Counted from the first letter of the stretch, positions 26,047-35,765 are shown. The stretch: 64,000 nt of DNA from Chitinophagaceae bacterium (GCA_019638595.1 JAHBTJ010000008.1:186001-250000), one strand, 5' to 3'. Numbers and translations: made by a program. Notes: generated from the sequence alone by a model not told the origin.

Positions 26047-27084
26047 ATGCAACCCGATTCTCAAAACAAAACAGCCTTATTGCTGATGGCAGTTTTACTT
26101 CCGCCAACCCTGGTGGTAACTACTTATTTCATTTTGGGGGAGGTCTATTTTGCCAGCCTGAGAAGCTTTGGCACAGCTTCCGTCGTTGCATTTCTTATAC
26201 TGTTTGGTACCTGGATCTTGCAGGGCAGGCTGGGATGGAAACTGGTGGCGGTTTATCCCTCACACCGGGATACATTAAAAAGGGTACTGCTTTTCTCCCT
26301 GCTTAACCAGGTGATCGTAGCGATGGCTGTTACATTGATATGCCTGGCATTTGACCGGCTCCATATACTGAATTATCAGTTCACCGCTAAAAGCTGCTTA
26401 GGCGGCATTATAGCAGGAGTTATCTGCACCATTATTAACCAGGCCGTATATGAAACTGATGCTTCTTACCGGCGGATCAAAATTTCGCAACTGGAGGCTG
26501 AGCGGCTGAAAAAAGAGCAGTTGCAAACCCAGTTTAATTCGCTGAAAGAGCAGGTGAACCCGCATTTTTTGTTCAACAGCTTAAATTCATTATCCTCCCT
26601 GATTGCAACCAATCCTGATAAGGCAGAAGCGTTCGTGGAAGAAATGAGCAGGGTATACCGTTACCTGCTGCGCAGCAATGAAGAGCAGTTAACAATCCTT
26701 CAAAAAGAAATAGATTTTATCGAATCTTACAACATGCTGCTGAAAACCCGCTTCGGCAGCGGCTTTCAGCCGGTAATACATATAGAGGAAAAGATGAAAG
26801 AATGGCTGCTGCCGCCCATGACATTGCAATTGCTGATAGAAAATGCAGTAAAGCATAATATTGTTGACCCTGACACCCCGCTGGTAGTGCAGCTATATAC
26901 ACAGCATGAGAAACTTGTGGTGAGCAATAACCTGCAAAAGAAAAATAAAACGGTAGCTTCAAACAAAGTAGGATTGAGCAATATTATATCAAAATATAAA
27001 TTGCTGAACTACCCGGATGTGGAAATTAAGGAAACCAACGATGAGTTTATAGTAGTATTGCCATTGATTAAAAACATACAATAA
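26047..27084 (+). CDS. sensor histidine kinase, LytS/YehU type
   Basis: A 345-residue membrane kinase. About four hydrophobic segments occupy residues 12-140. A short coiled linker follows ('SQLEAERLKKEQLQ'), then the His_kinase domain (PF06580 type) with the phosphoacceptor in 'LKEQVNPHFLFNSLNSL'. The ATPase part has the N box 'LLIENAVKHN' and a degenerate G region near 'SNKVGLSNI'. It should sense an envelope or small-molecule cue and phosphorylate the LytTR regulator, which starts 4 bases after its stop. No extracellular sensor domain is present, so sensing is likely within the membrane. It is co-transcribed with its regulator. Confidence 0.93.
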   Translation: MQPDSQNKTALLLMAVLLPPTLVVTTYFILGEVYFASLRSFGTASVVAFLILFGTWILQGRLGWKLVAVYPSHRDTLKRVLLFSLLNQVIVAMAVTLICLAFDRLHILNYQFTAKSCLGGIIAGVICTIINQAVYETDASYRRIKISQLEAERLKKEQLQTQFNSLKEQVNPHFLFNSLNSLSSLIATNPDKAEAFVEEMSRVYRYLLRSNEEQLTILQKEIDFIESYNMLLKTRFGSGFQPVIHIEEKMKEWLLPPMTLQLLIENAVKHNIVDPDTPLVVQLYTQHEKLVVSNNLQKKNKTVASNKVGLSNIISKYKLLNYPDVEIKETNDEFIVVLPLIKNIQ

Positions 27085-27088
27085 TGTT

Positions 27089-27850
27089 ATGAAGATATTA
27101 ATCATTGAAGATGAGCAATTAGGCGCTGAAAAACTTAGCCGCCTGCTTGCTTCTATTGACAGCTCCATTGAAATTGCAGGTAATACCCGCAGCATTAAAT
27201 CTTCGGTAGAATGGCTGTTGCAGCATAAGCACCCCGATATTATTTTAATGGATATTGAACTGACAGACGGGCAGAGCTTTGAAATATTTAATCATGTTGC
27301 CATAAAAAGCATGGTCATCTTTACCACTTCTTATGATGAATATGCCTTGCAGGCTTTTAAGGTAAACAGCGTTGATTACCTCTTAAAACCCATTAAAAGG
27401 GAAGAGCTAAAAAACGCGCTTGATAAATACCAGCAGTGGCAGCAAAAGTTCTCCGCTTCTACCCTGAATGTTGAGCAGCTCATTCATGAATTGAAACAGC
27501 AGCCTAAAACATGGCGTTCCCGTTTTTTAGTAAAGCAGGGGCAAAAGCTGCTTTCTGTTGAAACCCGCGACATAGCTTATTTTTATGCTGACGGGCGGTT
27601 GAGTTATTTTATAACCTGGAACAAACAGAAGCATATCGTAGATTATACCATTGAAGACTTAGAGCAGATGCTGGATCCTCAACAATTTTACCGTGTCAAC
27701 CGAGCCTTCCTCATACATATAAAAGCAGTTGCTCAAATACACAGTTATTTTAATAGCAAACTTAAACTGGAGCTTACGCCTGCTATTGATAAAGAAGTTT
27801 TGATCAGTCGTGAAAAAGCATCGGAGTTTAAAGAATGGATGGGAAAGTAA
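27089..27850 (+). CDS. LytTR-family response regulator
   Basis: A 253-residue response regulator. The receiver domain (~1-120) has acidic 'EDEQ', phosphoacceptor Asp in 'DIILMDIELTDG' (~53), Thr in 'IFTTSYDEYALQAF' and Lys in 'VDYLLKPIKREEL'. The LytTR DNA-binding domain (~145-250) shows 'ETRDIAYFYADGRLSYF' and 'FYRVNRAFLIHI'. It binds direct-repeat promoters in other bacteria. It forms an operon with the kinase just upstream. The targets are unknown; the upstream coiled-coil gene and the convergent prolyl oligopeptidase are only positional neighbours. Confidence 0.94.
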   Translation: MKILIIEDEQLGAEKLSRLLASIDSSIEIAGNTRSIKSSVEWLLQHKHPDIILMDIELTDGQSFEIFNHVAIKSMVIFTTSYDEYALQAFKVNSVDYLLKPIKREELKNALDKYQQWQQKFSASTLNVEQLIHELKQQPKTWRSRFLVKQGQKLLSVETRDIAYFYADGRLSYFITWNKQKHIVDYTIEDLEQMLDPQQFYRVNRAFLIHIKAVAQIHSYFNSKLKLELTPAIDKEVLISREKASEFKEWMGK

Positions 27851-27908
27851 ATGAAACGCCTGTTACTTCCATCATTACAGCACTTTCATTAAGCTATACA
27901 AGTTTCAT

Positions 27909-29993
27909 CTACCGCAATTTCATCAGCAGGTAAGCGTATCGCATGGCGTTTTCCTGCGCCCGCTGTTCGTTGGTGGAAGCTCCGGCATGTCCTCCTTCCG
28001 TGTTTTCATAATACAATACCGGGTATCCCATATCCGTCATCTTAGCGGCCATTTTCCGTGCATGCCCGGGATGAACGCGATCGTCCCTGGTAGATGTATA
28101 AAAGAACACCTCCGGGTAACGAACATCTTTTCTGAGATTGTGATAGGGCGAATATTTTTGGATGTAAGCCCAATCGGCTGGTATATCCGGGTCACCGTAT
28201 TCACCCATCCAACTGGCGCCGGCAAGCAGCTTATTGTAACGCTGCATATCCAGCAGGGGTACGGCGCAAACAACTGCATTATATAAATCAGGGCGTTGGG
28301 TAAACGCAACACCTACCAGCAGCCCTCCATTACTGCCGCCAAATATTCCCAGGTGTTTGGGTGATGTTATCTTCTTTTCAATCAGCGCACCGGCAACCGT
28401 ATGAAAATCGTCGTAAACATGCTGTCTTTTTTCTTTCAATCCCTGCTGATGCCACAGCGGACCAAACTCACCACCACCCCTGATATTCGCCAGCACAAAT
28501 ACTCCGCCATTATTTAACCAGGCATTTCCTGTTATACCAGAGTAATAAGGTTGTTCCGGCACACCAAATCCGCCATAGGCGGTTAACAAAGTTGGATTTT
28601 TACCATTGTATTGAAACTCCTTTGAGCTTACCACAAAATAAGGTACCATCACGCCATCTTTAGACCTGGCTTTGTATTGCTCCACTTTGTATTTAGCAGC
28701 ATCAAAATAAGCAGGCAATGATTGCAGCGATCGCGTAGTGGCATTTAGCGCATTGCCGCTGAATAAGGTGGTGGGTGACAGGAAATTTTCAAAGCTGAAA
28801 AAATAGTCATCAGAAGAAAAGTTTGCAAATTCAAGTGTGATCGTCCCAAAATCCGGCGCGTTTATTTTCTGTTTCTCCCATTTGCCACCCTGCAAAGAAA
28901 AAGCATACAGCCCGCTTTTTACATTCGACAGCACATTTACCAGCAGCCTGCTTTGCGTAGTAGCTATTCCTGAAATGCTTGTAAAAGCATCCGGCTGTAA
29001 AATAAGGCTTACTTCTTTCTTTCCTTTTATCAGCTCCTGTAAATTCAAGCTCACAAGCGAGCCTTGTTTGTACGTTTTTTCGTTTACCGTCCAGTCCGAT
29101 TCCAGCCTGATGATCAACTGGTTGTTAAGCAGGGATAAATCAATATTTATGAGCGTCCTGTCATCCGGAATATCCAGCTTTATGAGCTGGTTGTTCAGCC
29201 ATACAAATGTGTTGGAAGTAGTTGTGGTAAGGGCGCGTGTAACAAAAAGGTATTGGTTGTTTCGCTCCCGCAACACTTCACAAAAACCCGTAAGATCAGT
29301 TGAATCTGATTCGTATATAAGCTTTGCCTGTGAAACAGGTGTGCCCCGTTCCCATAGCCTTACCTGCCGGGGATAGCCCGAAGTAGTCATTGAATTTGGG
29401 CCAAAGTCTGAACCAACAACTACTGTATGCTCATCAACATAAGCAATATCCGATTTTGCTTCATCCAGGATAAAGCCATCCTTCTTAAAGCTTTTGCTGC
29501 TCACATCAAATTCTCTCACCACAACGGCATCTCCACCCCCTTTTGAGAGTGAAACCAGGAATAGGTTATACTGCGGATATAAGCCAACAGCATTTTTAAA
29601 CACCCATTTCACATTGTCTTCCGCAGACATTTTGTCTAAGTCAATCAATGTTTCCCAGGCAGGTTTTCCCATCATGTAATTTTGCTTTGATGAGCGGCGC
29701 CAGATGCCGCGTACATGCGCCTTATCCTGCCAGAAATTATATACAAATTCACCCCAAACTTTCGGATAAGCTATTTTATCGGTAGAATTATTGATCTCAA
29801 GACTCTTATTATATATAGCCTCATACTCTTTTACCTGTTGAAGCTTTTGAAGGGTGGTTTTATTGTGAGCGTTTACAAACTCCAAAGATCTTTTACCTTC
29901 AATTTCTTCGAGCCACTGGTAAGGATCGTCCTGCGCCTGCAGTGTAAAACAATACATACAAACAGTTAGTAAAGGCAAGATGTGCTTTTTCAT
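27909..29993 (-). CDS. prolyl oligopeptidase family serine peptidase (S9A)
   Basis: A 694-residue secreted peptidase with a signal peptide (MKKHILPLLT...LQAQD). Residues ~25-430 are the seven-bladed propeller cap and ~440-694 the alpha/beta-hydrolase. The catalytic Ser lies in 'GGSNGGLLVG' (~556), Asp in 'TSTRDDRVHPGHARKM' and His in 'ENTEGGHAGAS'. The S9A mark 'GGGEFGPLWHQQG' precedes the nucleophile. It cleaves short peptides after proline in the periplasm or outside. The cap is intact and the length is normal. The gene is convergent with the LytTR regulator and divergent from the MocA-like oxidoreductase. Nothing indicates a role in signalling with the kinase pair. Confidence 0.93.
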   Translation of the reverse strand: MKKHILPLLTVCMYCFTLQAQDDPYQWLEEIEGKRSLEFVNAHNKTTLQKLQQVKEYEAIYNKSLEINNSTDKIAYPKVWGEFVYNFWQDKAHVRGIWRRSSKQNYMMGKPAWETLIDLDKMSAEDNVKWVFKNAVGLYPQYNLFLVSLSKGGGDAVVVREFDVSSKSFKKDGFILDEAKSDIAYVDEHTVVVGSDFGPNSMTTSGYPRQVRLWERGTPVSQAKLIYESDSTDLTGFCEVLRERNNQYLFVTRALTTTTSNTFVWLNNQLIKLDIPDDRTLINIDLSLLNNQLIIRLESDWTVNEKTYKQGSLVSLNLQELIKGKKEVSLILQPDAFTSISGIATTQSRLLVNVLSNVKSGLYAFSLQGGKWEKQKINAPDFGTITLEFANFSSDDYFFSFENFLSPTTLFSGNALNATTRSLQSLPAYFDAAKYKVEQYKARSKDGVMVPYFVVSSKEFQYNGKNPTLLTAYGGFGVPEQPYYSGITGNAWLNNGGVFVLANIRGGGEFGPLWHQQGLKEKRQHVYDDFHTVAGALIEKKITSPKHLGIFGGSNGGLLVGVAFTQRPDLYNAVVCAVPLLDMQRYNKLLAGASWMGEYGDPDIPADWAYIQKYSPYHNLRKDVRYPEVFFYTSTRDDRVHPGHARKMAAKMTDMGYPVLYYENTEGGHAGASTNEQRAQENAMRYAYLLMKLR

Positions 29994-30180
29994 TTTTATT
30001 GATATTTAGTTATACAGAATACGGTTGCACATTTTTAAATTGACCCCTTGCAAGTGTTACCGAACTTACGTTATTTTTAAGATATTGAAAATACCTCAAT
30101 GTGGGGCTCCTGTTCTTATTCTCCGGGAGTTCGCTCTTTCATTTTTTAAAAAGGTTTACATTTATACAAAAAGGATTGCT

Positions 30181-31458
30181 ATGCACAGAAAGGATTTTAT
30201 CAAATCGGCAGTAATGGGCGCGGCCGCTTTTACTATTGTACCCCGCCATGTGCTGGGAGGAAATAATTACCTGGCGCCCAGCGACAGGATCAACCTGGGA
30301 TTTATCGGTAATGGCAAAATGGGGCTGGGGCTTCTTGGCTCACTTTCCAAACTCAACGAAACCATAGTAGTGGCTACTTCGGATGTTGATAAAAAAAAGC
30401 TGGACAGGTTTATTGAAAAAGCCAATGAAGCCAACAGTAAAAAAGTAAACACCAATGTGGCCGGTTACGGCCATTACCGTGAGCTGCTGGAAAGAAAAGA
30501 TATTGACGCGGTTGTAGTAGCCACTCCCGACCACTGGCACGCACAAATAGCAATAGACGCGGCTAAAGCAGGAAAAGATATTTATTGCGAAAAGCCACTG
30601 GCTTTAACCATTGCGGAAGGCAGGGCCATGGTGAGCGCCGTTAGAAAATATAAGCGTGTACTGCAAACCGGTAGTATGCAGCGATCATCTTACAACTTCA
30701 GGCAGGCCGCAGAACTGGTGTTGAACGGGTATATAGGAGACATTAAAGAAATAAACGTATCAGTTGGCGAACCGGTGAGAGAATGCGATTTACCGGCACT
30801 GCCTGCTCCCGATTACCTGGATTGGGATATGTGGATCGGTCCATCGCTATACAGGGGATATAATCCAACTTTATCGCCCCCTATTGAAGACAATTCGTGG
30901 GCATGGTGGCGCGGCTATAAAGGTTTTGGCGGAGGATTGATAACCGACTGGGGCGCTCACATGTTTGATATTGTACAATGGGCTTTAGACATGGACAAAT
31001 CCGGCCCGGTAAGCTTTACGCCGCCCGACCAGCCGGGCGCACAAAGCGGGCTGTTCTACACGTATAAAAATGGTATTACCGTACATCATAAAAAATGGGG
31101 AGAAGACAATGCCATCCAGTTCATCGGTACCGAAGGCACTATTGAAGTATCAAGGTCATTTATCCGCTCTAATCCCGCCCCTATAGCCACACTGAAAATC
31201 AAACCCACCGATAAACGGGTATATTTCAGCGACAACCATCAACAGGACTGGATAGACGCCATTAAAAAAAGATCGAAGCCTATCGCGGACGTAGAGACAG
31301 GTCATCGTACCGCTACCATATGTAATGCCGTTAACATCGCTTACGAATTGCGTCGCCCGCTTAAATGGAATCCGCATAAGGAAAAGTTCGATAATGAATT
31401 TGCCAATATGATGATATCCCGTCCGTACAGGGCGCCGTGGAATTTTATGGATTTTTAA
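30181..31458 (+). CDS. Gfo/Idh/MocA-family oxidoreductase, exported type
   Basis: A 425-residue NAD(P)-dependent sugar or inositol oxidoreductase. The Rossmann part has 'LGFIGNGKMGLGLLG' for dinucleotide binding, 'VVVATPDHWHAQIAI' and the family mark 'YCEKPLALT'. The C-terminal half is the large beta-sheet substrate domain with 'LITDWGAHMFDIVQWAL'. The N-terminus 'MHRKDFIKSAVMGAAAF' looks like the twin-arginine-type leader common in Bacteroidota MocA proteins, though with His-Arg-Lys rather than two Arg. ATG at 30181 is chosen because this leader begins there; an upstream ATG at 30025 adds 52 unlikely residues. Likely substrates are glycan-derived sugars. It is monocistronic. Confidence 0.9.
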   Translation: MHRKDFIKSAVMGAAAFTIVPRHVLGGNNYLAPSDRINLGFIGNGKMGLGLLGSLSKLNETIVVATSDVDKKKLDRFIEKANEANSKKVNTNVAGYGHYRELLERKDIDAVVVATPDHWHAQIAIDAAKAGKDIYCEKPLALTIAEGRAMVSAVRKYKRVLQTGSMQRSSYNFRQAAELVLNGYIGDIKEINVSVGEPVRECDLPALPAPDYLDWDMWIGPSLYRGYNPTLSPPIEDNSWAWWRGYKGFGGGLITDWGAHMFDIVQWALDMDKSGPVSFTPPDQPGAQSGLFYTYKNGITVHHKKWGEDNAIQFIGTEGTIEVSRSFIRSNPAPIATLKIKPTDKRVYFSDNHQQDWIDAIKKRSKPIADVETGHRTATICNAVNIAYELRRPLKWNPHKEKFDNEFANMMISRPYRAPWNFMDF

Positions 31459-31472
31459 TTGAGCTATACAGG

Positions 31473-31508
31473 AAGGTTATGTGCAGGCATTTGTTTGTGC
31501 ATGACCTT
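31473..31508. terminator. possible bidirectional terminator hairpin
   Basis: AAGGT plus ATGTGCA (31473-31485) pair with TGTGCAT plus ACCTT (31496-31508), using two wobble pairs. It sits between convergent genes just after the oxidoreductase stop. The T tail is interrupted, so support is moderate. Confidence 0.4.
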
Positions 31509-31585
31509 TCGTATTGTATTTTGTCCATCAGTTAGTCCCGGTCATTCAGTTGCCCCGGTCAATAATTCTATCGCCACGCACGGTA

Positions 31586-32392
31586 TCAGCTCATCGTATC
31601 CAGCAATTCACCCAAAACCTTTAACACGCCGTCATCATCGTTAGACGCTGTAACAAAGCGCGCGGTTTCTTTAATTTCAGGATGCGCGTTCTCCATTGCG
31701 TAGCTGAAATATCCCTCCTTCATCATTTCAAGATCATTCAGGTAATCGCCAAAAACCATTGTTTCATTATAGTTGATATTAAACTCCTGCTGCAACACCT
31801 TTATAGCCCTTCCCTTATTAGCCAACCGGTGCGAAAGGTCGAGCCACAGCGTGCCCGACACTTTTACCTGCAATTCGTTTTCGAGATGTTTAAACCAGGT
31901 ATAGCTGTTTTGTTCCGATCCCCTGAAGTCGCATATTGCAATTTTCAGGAACTGGTCATGTTCTACTTCCAGCAAATCGCTTACAACCTTTTGCCTGTCG
32001 TAATACATATTTACATGTTCCATAAAACGGGCATCGGTCTTTTCAATATAGGCTTGCTGCTTACCGCATAAAATTATATAGGTGTCAGGAATATTACGGG
32101 CTATATGAACCAGGCTGTGAACAACTTCTTTATCTAAAGCCTGCACCAGCAGATCCTTATTTTTATATACTATATAGCTTCCGTTCTCCGCAATAAATAT
32201 CACATCGTTTTTAACGGCACTCAATTCATTTTGCAGGTTATAGAACTGCCGCCCGCTGGCCGCCGCGAACAAAACACGCTTTGCTTTGAGCTTATCAAAT
32301 ATGTTAAAGAAAACGGGATTCAATTCTTTTTTTGAATTCAGCAGGGTACCGTCCATATCGGTCGCTATCAACTTAACATCTGCCAGGTTCAT
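31586..32392 (-). CDS. Cof-type HAD-IIB phosphatase
   Basis: A 268-residue cytoplasmic haloacid-dehalogenase-like hydrolase. Motif I is 'ATDMDGTLLNSKKEL' with both Asp residues, motif II 'FAAASGRQF', the motif III Lys lies in 'NKGRAIKVLQQ', and motif IV is 'FGDYLNDLEMM'. A type IIB cap sits between motifs II and III. It hydrolyses sugar phosphates, flavin mononucleotide, pyridoxal phosphate or similar small phosphates; the exact substrate cannot be read. It is monocistronic and convergent with the oxidoreductase. Upstream lies a ~610-base gap with a repeat array. Confidence 0.92.
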   Translation of the reverse strand: MNLADVKLIATDMDGTLLNSKKELNPVFFNIFDKLKAKRVLFAAASGRQFYNLQNELSAVKNDVIFIAENGSYIVYKNKDLLVQALDKEVVHSLVHIARNIPDTYIILCGKQQAYIEKTDARFMEHVNMYYDRQKVVSDLLEVEHDQFLKIAICDFRGSEQNSYTWFKHLENELQVKVSGTLWLDLSHRLANKGRAIKVLQQEFNINYNETMVFGDYLNDLEMMKEGYFSYAMENAHPEIKETARFVTASNDDDGVLKVLGELLDTMS

Positions 32393-32432
32393 GTATACTC
32401 AAATTTCCGGCGAAAGTAATTCTTTTGAACAA

Positions 32433-32570
32433 GCTATGAGCGGTCAGCAGTCAGCTATGGGCTATCAGCGATCAGCCGTCAGCAATTTATAGTTTTTTGT
32501 TTATAGTTAAGAAACCACAAATAGTGTGCGTGCCCAAATCCGAAACTTCAAACCATAAACTATAAACAAA
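32433..32570. repeat. heptanucleotide array, GCTATCA type, with flanking inverted repeat
   Basis: Eight 7-base units in strict phase cover 32433-32488. All begin GC; examples are GCTATGA and GCGATCA. An AT-rich segment follows in which TTTGTTTATAGTT (32496-32508) is a perfect inverted copy of AACTATAAACAAA (32558-32570). It lies upstream of both flanking divergent genes (HAD phosphatase and cytochrome lipoprotein). The rest of the gap, 32571-33006, shows no gene. Confidence 0.75.
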
Positions 32571-33006
32571 TTGCACCGACTATCCCGTTCCGTCCTGCTG
32601 CATGCTAAAGAAAGATGGCATGGTTACGGCTGAAGAAAAAAGCAATATATCGCTTTACCACTTTCTCCTGGATCATCCAAATCCTTTACCATAAAGCATT
32701 ACACCTGTTTTAACCAGCATTCTTCCTGTAGCAGTCAGCACCGGCAAAGGTTAATGATTGTTAAGAAAAAAAGGTTGCTGAAAAATAGTAGCGGCAGCGT
32801 TAAAATAATCCCGCTATCAAACTGATACTATAATTTTTATATAGTATTTTACCGCCTAAATCGGTTTATACGTAACAACAGGTGTTGAATAATAAGCTGA
32901 TTACAGGTACAAAGGATGATAAGATTGCCATGCCATTTCGATCATGTGGATTCTCCGGTACCGGTTTAATGTAGAAAATTGTTTTTTGTAATATTAATTT
33001 TCCACT

Positions 33007-35709
33007 ATGTATCGAAACTTCCCTTCTGTAAAGTTGGTTTTAGCCCTCTTTATGCTTGGCTGTATTGCCATTTCGTGTAACAATGAAGAAAAGCAGGATG
33101 AAAAATCTGCCGGGCCTGTTGATCCAAAAGTTGAAAAGCTGAAGCTGCCCTCCGGCTTTAAAGCAGACAGGTTGTACGGACCTTCGGAAAACAAAGAAGG
33201 CTCATGGGTGTCGATGGCTTTTGACGATAAGGGCCGGCTGATCGCGTCGGACCAGTATGGTGCACTTTACAGGCTTGCACTTCCCTCCATTGGCGACACC
33301 AGCACAAAAACAAGTATTGAAAAGCTGAATATTACTACCGACCAGGTGGTAGCTGCAGATACCAGCGGTAAAAAAGTAAGCATCGGTTATGCGCACGGCC
33401 TGTTGTATGCTTTCAATAGCCTGTATGTAATTGTAAGCCATACCAGCGATGACCGTATGAATAAAAGCAGCGGCTTATACCGCCTGCAGGATACAGACGG
33501 AGATGACCAGTTTGATAAAGTAACCCTGCTGAAATCACTAAAGGGCGAAGGAGAGCATGGCCCGCACAGCGTAGTGCTGGCTCCCGATGGAAAATCAATA
33601 TATGTAGTGGCAGGTAACCATACCGATATACCGGAAATGAACGCTTATCGCCTGCCTTCCAACTGGCAGCAAGACAATCTTTTTCCTTTATTTACCGACC
33701 CTAACGGTCATGCGGTTGACCGCAGGGCTCCCGGCGGGTGGATTGCCCATATTGACTCAACCGGCAGTAATTGGGAATTGGTAAGCGCAGGTTACCGTAA
33801 CGAATTTGATATAGCTTTTAATGACCTGGGCGATATGTTTACCTATGATTCAGATATGGAATGGGACTTCGGTACACCCTGGTATCGCCCTACCCGTATT
33901 TGCCATGCCACAAGCGGCAGCGAATTTGGCTGGCGTACGGGTAACAGCAAATGGTCGCCCACCTATCCCGATAACCTGCCCGCTATAGCGAACGTAGGCC
34001 AGGGATCTCCTACCAACGTTGTGTATGGAGGAAAAGCTAAGTTCCCTGAAAAATACCGTAAGGCAATATTCGCTTTCGACTGGAGCTTTGGCATTATTTA
34101 CGCCATACTGATAGAACCCGACGGAGCTTCTTATAAAGCAACCGGCGAAGAATTTGTATCAGGTTCTCCTTTGCCCTTAACGGATGGGGTGATAGGTCCC
34201 GATGGTGCTATGTATTTCCTTACAGGCGGGCGCAGGCTCGAGTCTGATCTGTATCGTGTGTATTATACCGGGAAGCTGGATGAAAAAGACCAGAAAACCA
34301 CAGAAGAAACACCTGAAAGAAAAATACGTATTCAGCTAGAGGCTTATCATGGTGCGCCTAAAGCGGGCGCTGTAGATTTTGCATGGCCTTATCTTAAGCA
34401 CAGCGACAGGTTTATACGTTATGCAGCCAGGATAGCGGTTGAACACCAACCCGTGGCAGAATGGAAAGATAAAGTACTGGCAGAAAAAGACCCGGTTACT
34501 TTAATGCAGTCAGGATTGTCTCTTGCAAGACAGGGAGACGCTTCACTGAAAGGACAATTGTTGCATACACTGGCAGGTATTGATTTCAGCAAGCTTTCCG
34601 AATCGCAGCAAATAGACCTTGCACGTACGTTTGAGGTAGTTATTGCCAGGATGGGCGTGCCCGACGCCGCAGGTAAAGCGGAAGTGATCAATTACCTCAA
34701 TGCACAGTTCCCGGCAAAAAACAATGAAATCAACAGGATATTAGCCAAAACACTGTTATATCTTGATGCGCCTGAAGCGGTCAATAAAACCATGGCGCTT
34801 TTGGCAAACGCTAAAGACGACAATTCATCGGGCCAGAAAACACTGATGGAATCGTCCGATCTTATTATGCGTAACCCTCAGTACGGTATGGACATCGCAA
34901 GCATGCTTTCCAGTGTTCCGCCAGCCCAGCAAACATACTATGCGGTTGCGCTCAGTAAAGCAAAAAATGGCTGGACTCCTGAGCTGCGTGAACAATACTT
35001 CAAATGGTTTTACAAAGCTTTCAGCTATAAAGGAGGTCACAGCTTCAGGGGCTTTATCAACAACGCAAGAAAAGCGGCGTTGGAAAATGTACCAAAAGCC
35101 GAGTTCGCGCTGTACAATACCATGTCCGGCGATTCTATTGTAAACCGCCCCAGCAACGCCTGGGCAGACAATGCGCCGCAGCCTAAAGGCCCCGGCAGGA
35201 ACTGGAAAATGGAAGAAGCTAGTTCTATTGTTATAGACAGCCTTACACTTACTCCCAGGAACTTTGAGAACGGTAAAGCCATGTTCGCGGCATCTTTATG
35301 CATTTCCTGCCACAATATGAAGGGCGAAGGCGGCACTTCCGGCCCCGACCTTACACAACTGGGTACGCGCTTTTCTGCCAAAGACATACTGGAGGCAATT
35401 ATTGATCCAAGCAAAACCATTTCCGACCAATATGGCGCAACGGTTTTTTACCTGAAGGACGGAGGATCGGTTGTAGGCAGGATCGTAAGCCAGGATGACC
35501 AGAAATACTCTATCTCCCAAAACCCGTTCGCTCCGCAAATATTAAGAGACGTTCCCAAGAAAGATGTAACCAGGACAAGAGTCTCGGAAATTTCGCCTAT
35601 GTTGCCGGGCATGGTAAACAGGTTAAATCCCGAAGAGCTGAGAGATCTTACCGCTTACCTGATATCCGGCGGTAATAAGGATCATGAAATATACAAAGGC
35701 AAAAAGTAA
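33007..35709 (+). CDS. PVC-type heme-binding c-type cytochrome lipoprotein
   Basis: A 900-residue lipoprotein (Cys24 in 'CIAISCNN'). Residues ~45-420 form an L-sorbosone/glucose-dehydrogenase-like propeller ('GEHGPHSVVLAPDGK', 'NEFDIAFNDLGDMFTYDSDMEWD' in pieces). A helical HEAT-like region covers ~440-720. The C-terminal cytochrome c part carries 'CISCH' (~765) and the typical 'GPDLTQLGTRF', 'ILEAIIDPSKTI' and 'LKDGGSVVGRIV' block. This is the architecture of PVC-type heme-binding proteins, abundant in planctomycetes and some Bacteroidota. It probably oxidises a sugar or polyol outside the inner membrane and hands electrons to the respiratory chain; substrate unknown. It is monocistronic with a strong terminator. 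Confidence 0.88.
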   Translation: MYRNFPSVKLVLALFMLGCIAISCNNEEKQDEKSAGPVDPKVEKLKLPSGFKADRLYGPSENKEGSWVSMAFDDKGRLIASDQYGALYRLALPSIGDTSTKTSIEKLNITTDQVVAADTSGKKVSIGYAHGLLYAFNSLYVIVSHTSDDRMNKSSGLYRLQDTDGDDQFDKVTLLKSLKGEGEHGPHSVVLAPDGKSIYVVAGNHTDIPEMNAYRLPSNWQQDNLFPLFTDPNGHAVDRRAPGGWIAHIDSTGSNWELVSAGYRNEFDIAFNDLGDMFTYDSDMEWDFGTPWYRPTRICHATSGSEFGWRTGNSKWSPTYPDNLPAIANVGQGSPTNVVYGGKAKFPEKYRKAIFAFDWSFGIIYAILIEPDGASYKATGEEFVSGSPLPLTDGVIGPDGAMYFLTGGRRLESDLYRVYYTGKLDEKDQKTTEETPERKIRIQLEAYHGAPKAGAVDFAWPYLKHSDRFIRYAARIAVEHQPVAEWKDKVLAEKDPVTLMQSGLSLARQGDASLKGQLLHTLAGIDFSKLSESQQIDLARTFEVVIARMGVPDAAGKAEVINYLNAQFPAKNNEINRILAKTLLYLDAPEAVNKTMALLANAKDDNSSGQKTLMESSDLIMRNPQYGMDIASMLSSVPPAQQTYYAVALSKAKNGWTPELREQYFKWFYKAFSYKGGHSFRGFINNARKAALENVPKAEFALYNTMSGDSIVNRPSNAWADNAPQPKGPGRNWKMEEASSIVIDSLTLTPRNFENGKAMFAASLCISCHNMKGEGGTSGPDLTQLGTRFSAKDILEAIIDPSKTISDQYGATVFYLKDGGSVVGRIVSQDDQKYSISQNPFAPQILRDVPKKDVTRTRVSEISPMLPGMVNRLNPEELRDLTAYLISGGNKDHEIYKGKK

Positions 35710-35732
35710 GTAATAACCTGTTTAAGTACTTC

Positions 35733-35765
35733 AAAAACTCCACCGTTAGCTGTGGAGTTTTTTTT
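35733..35765 (+). terminator. terminator after the cytochrome lipoprotein
   Basis: AAAAACTCCAC (35733-35743) pairs with GTGGAGTTTTT (35752-35762) over an eight-base loop and continues into a T run. Twenty-three bases past the stop codon. Confidence 0.92.

Noticed and set aside
32433-32488. Tandem array considered as a CRISPR
   Set aside because: Units are 7 bases with no 25-40 base repeats or unique spacers, and no cas genes are present.
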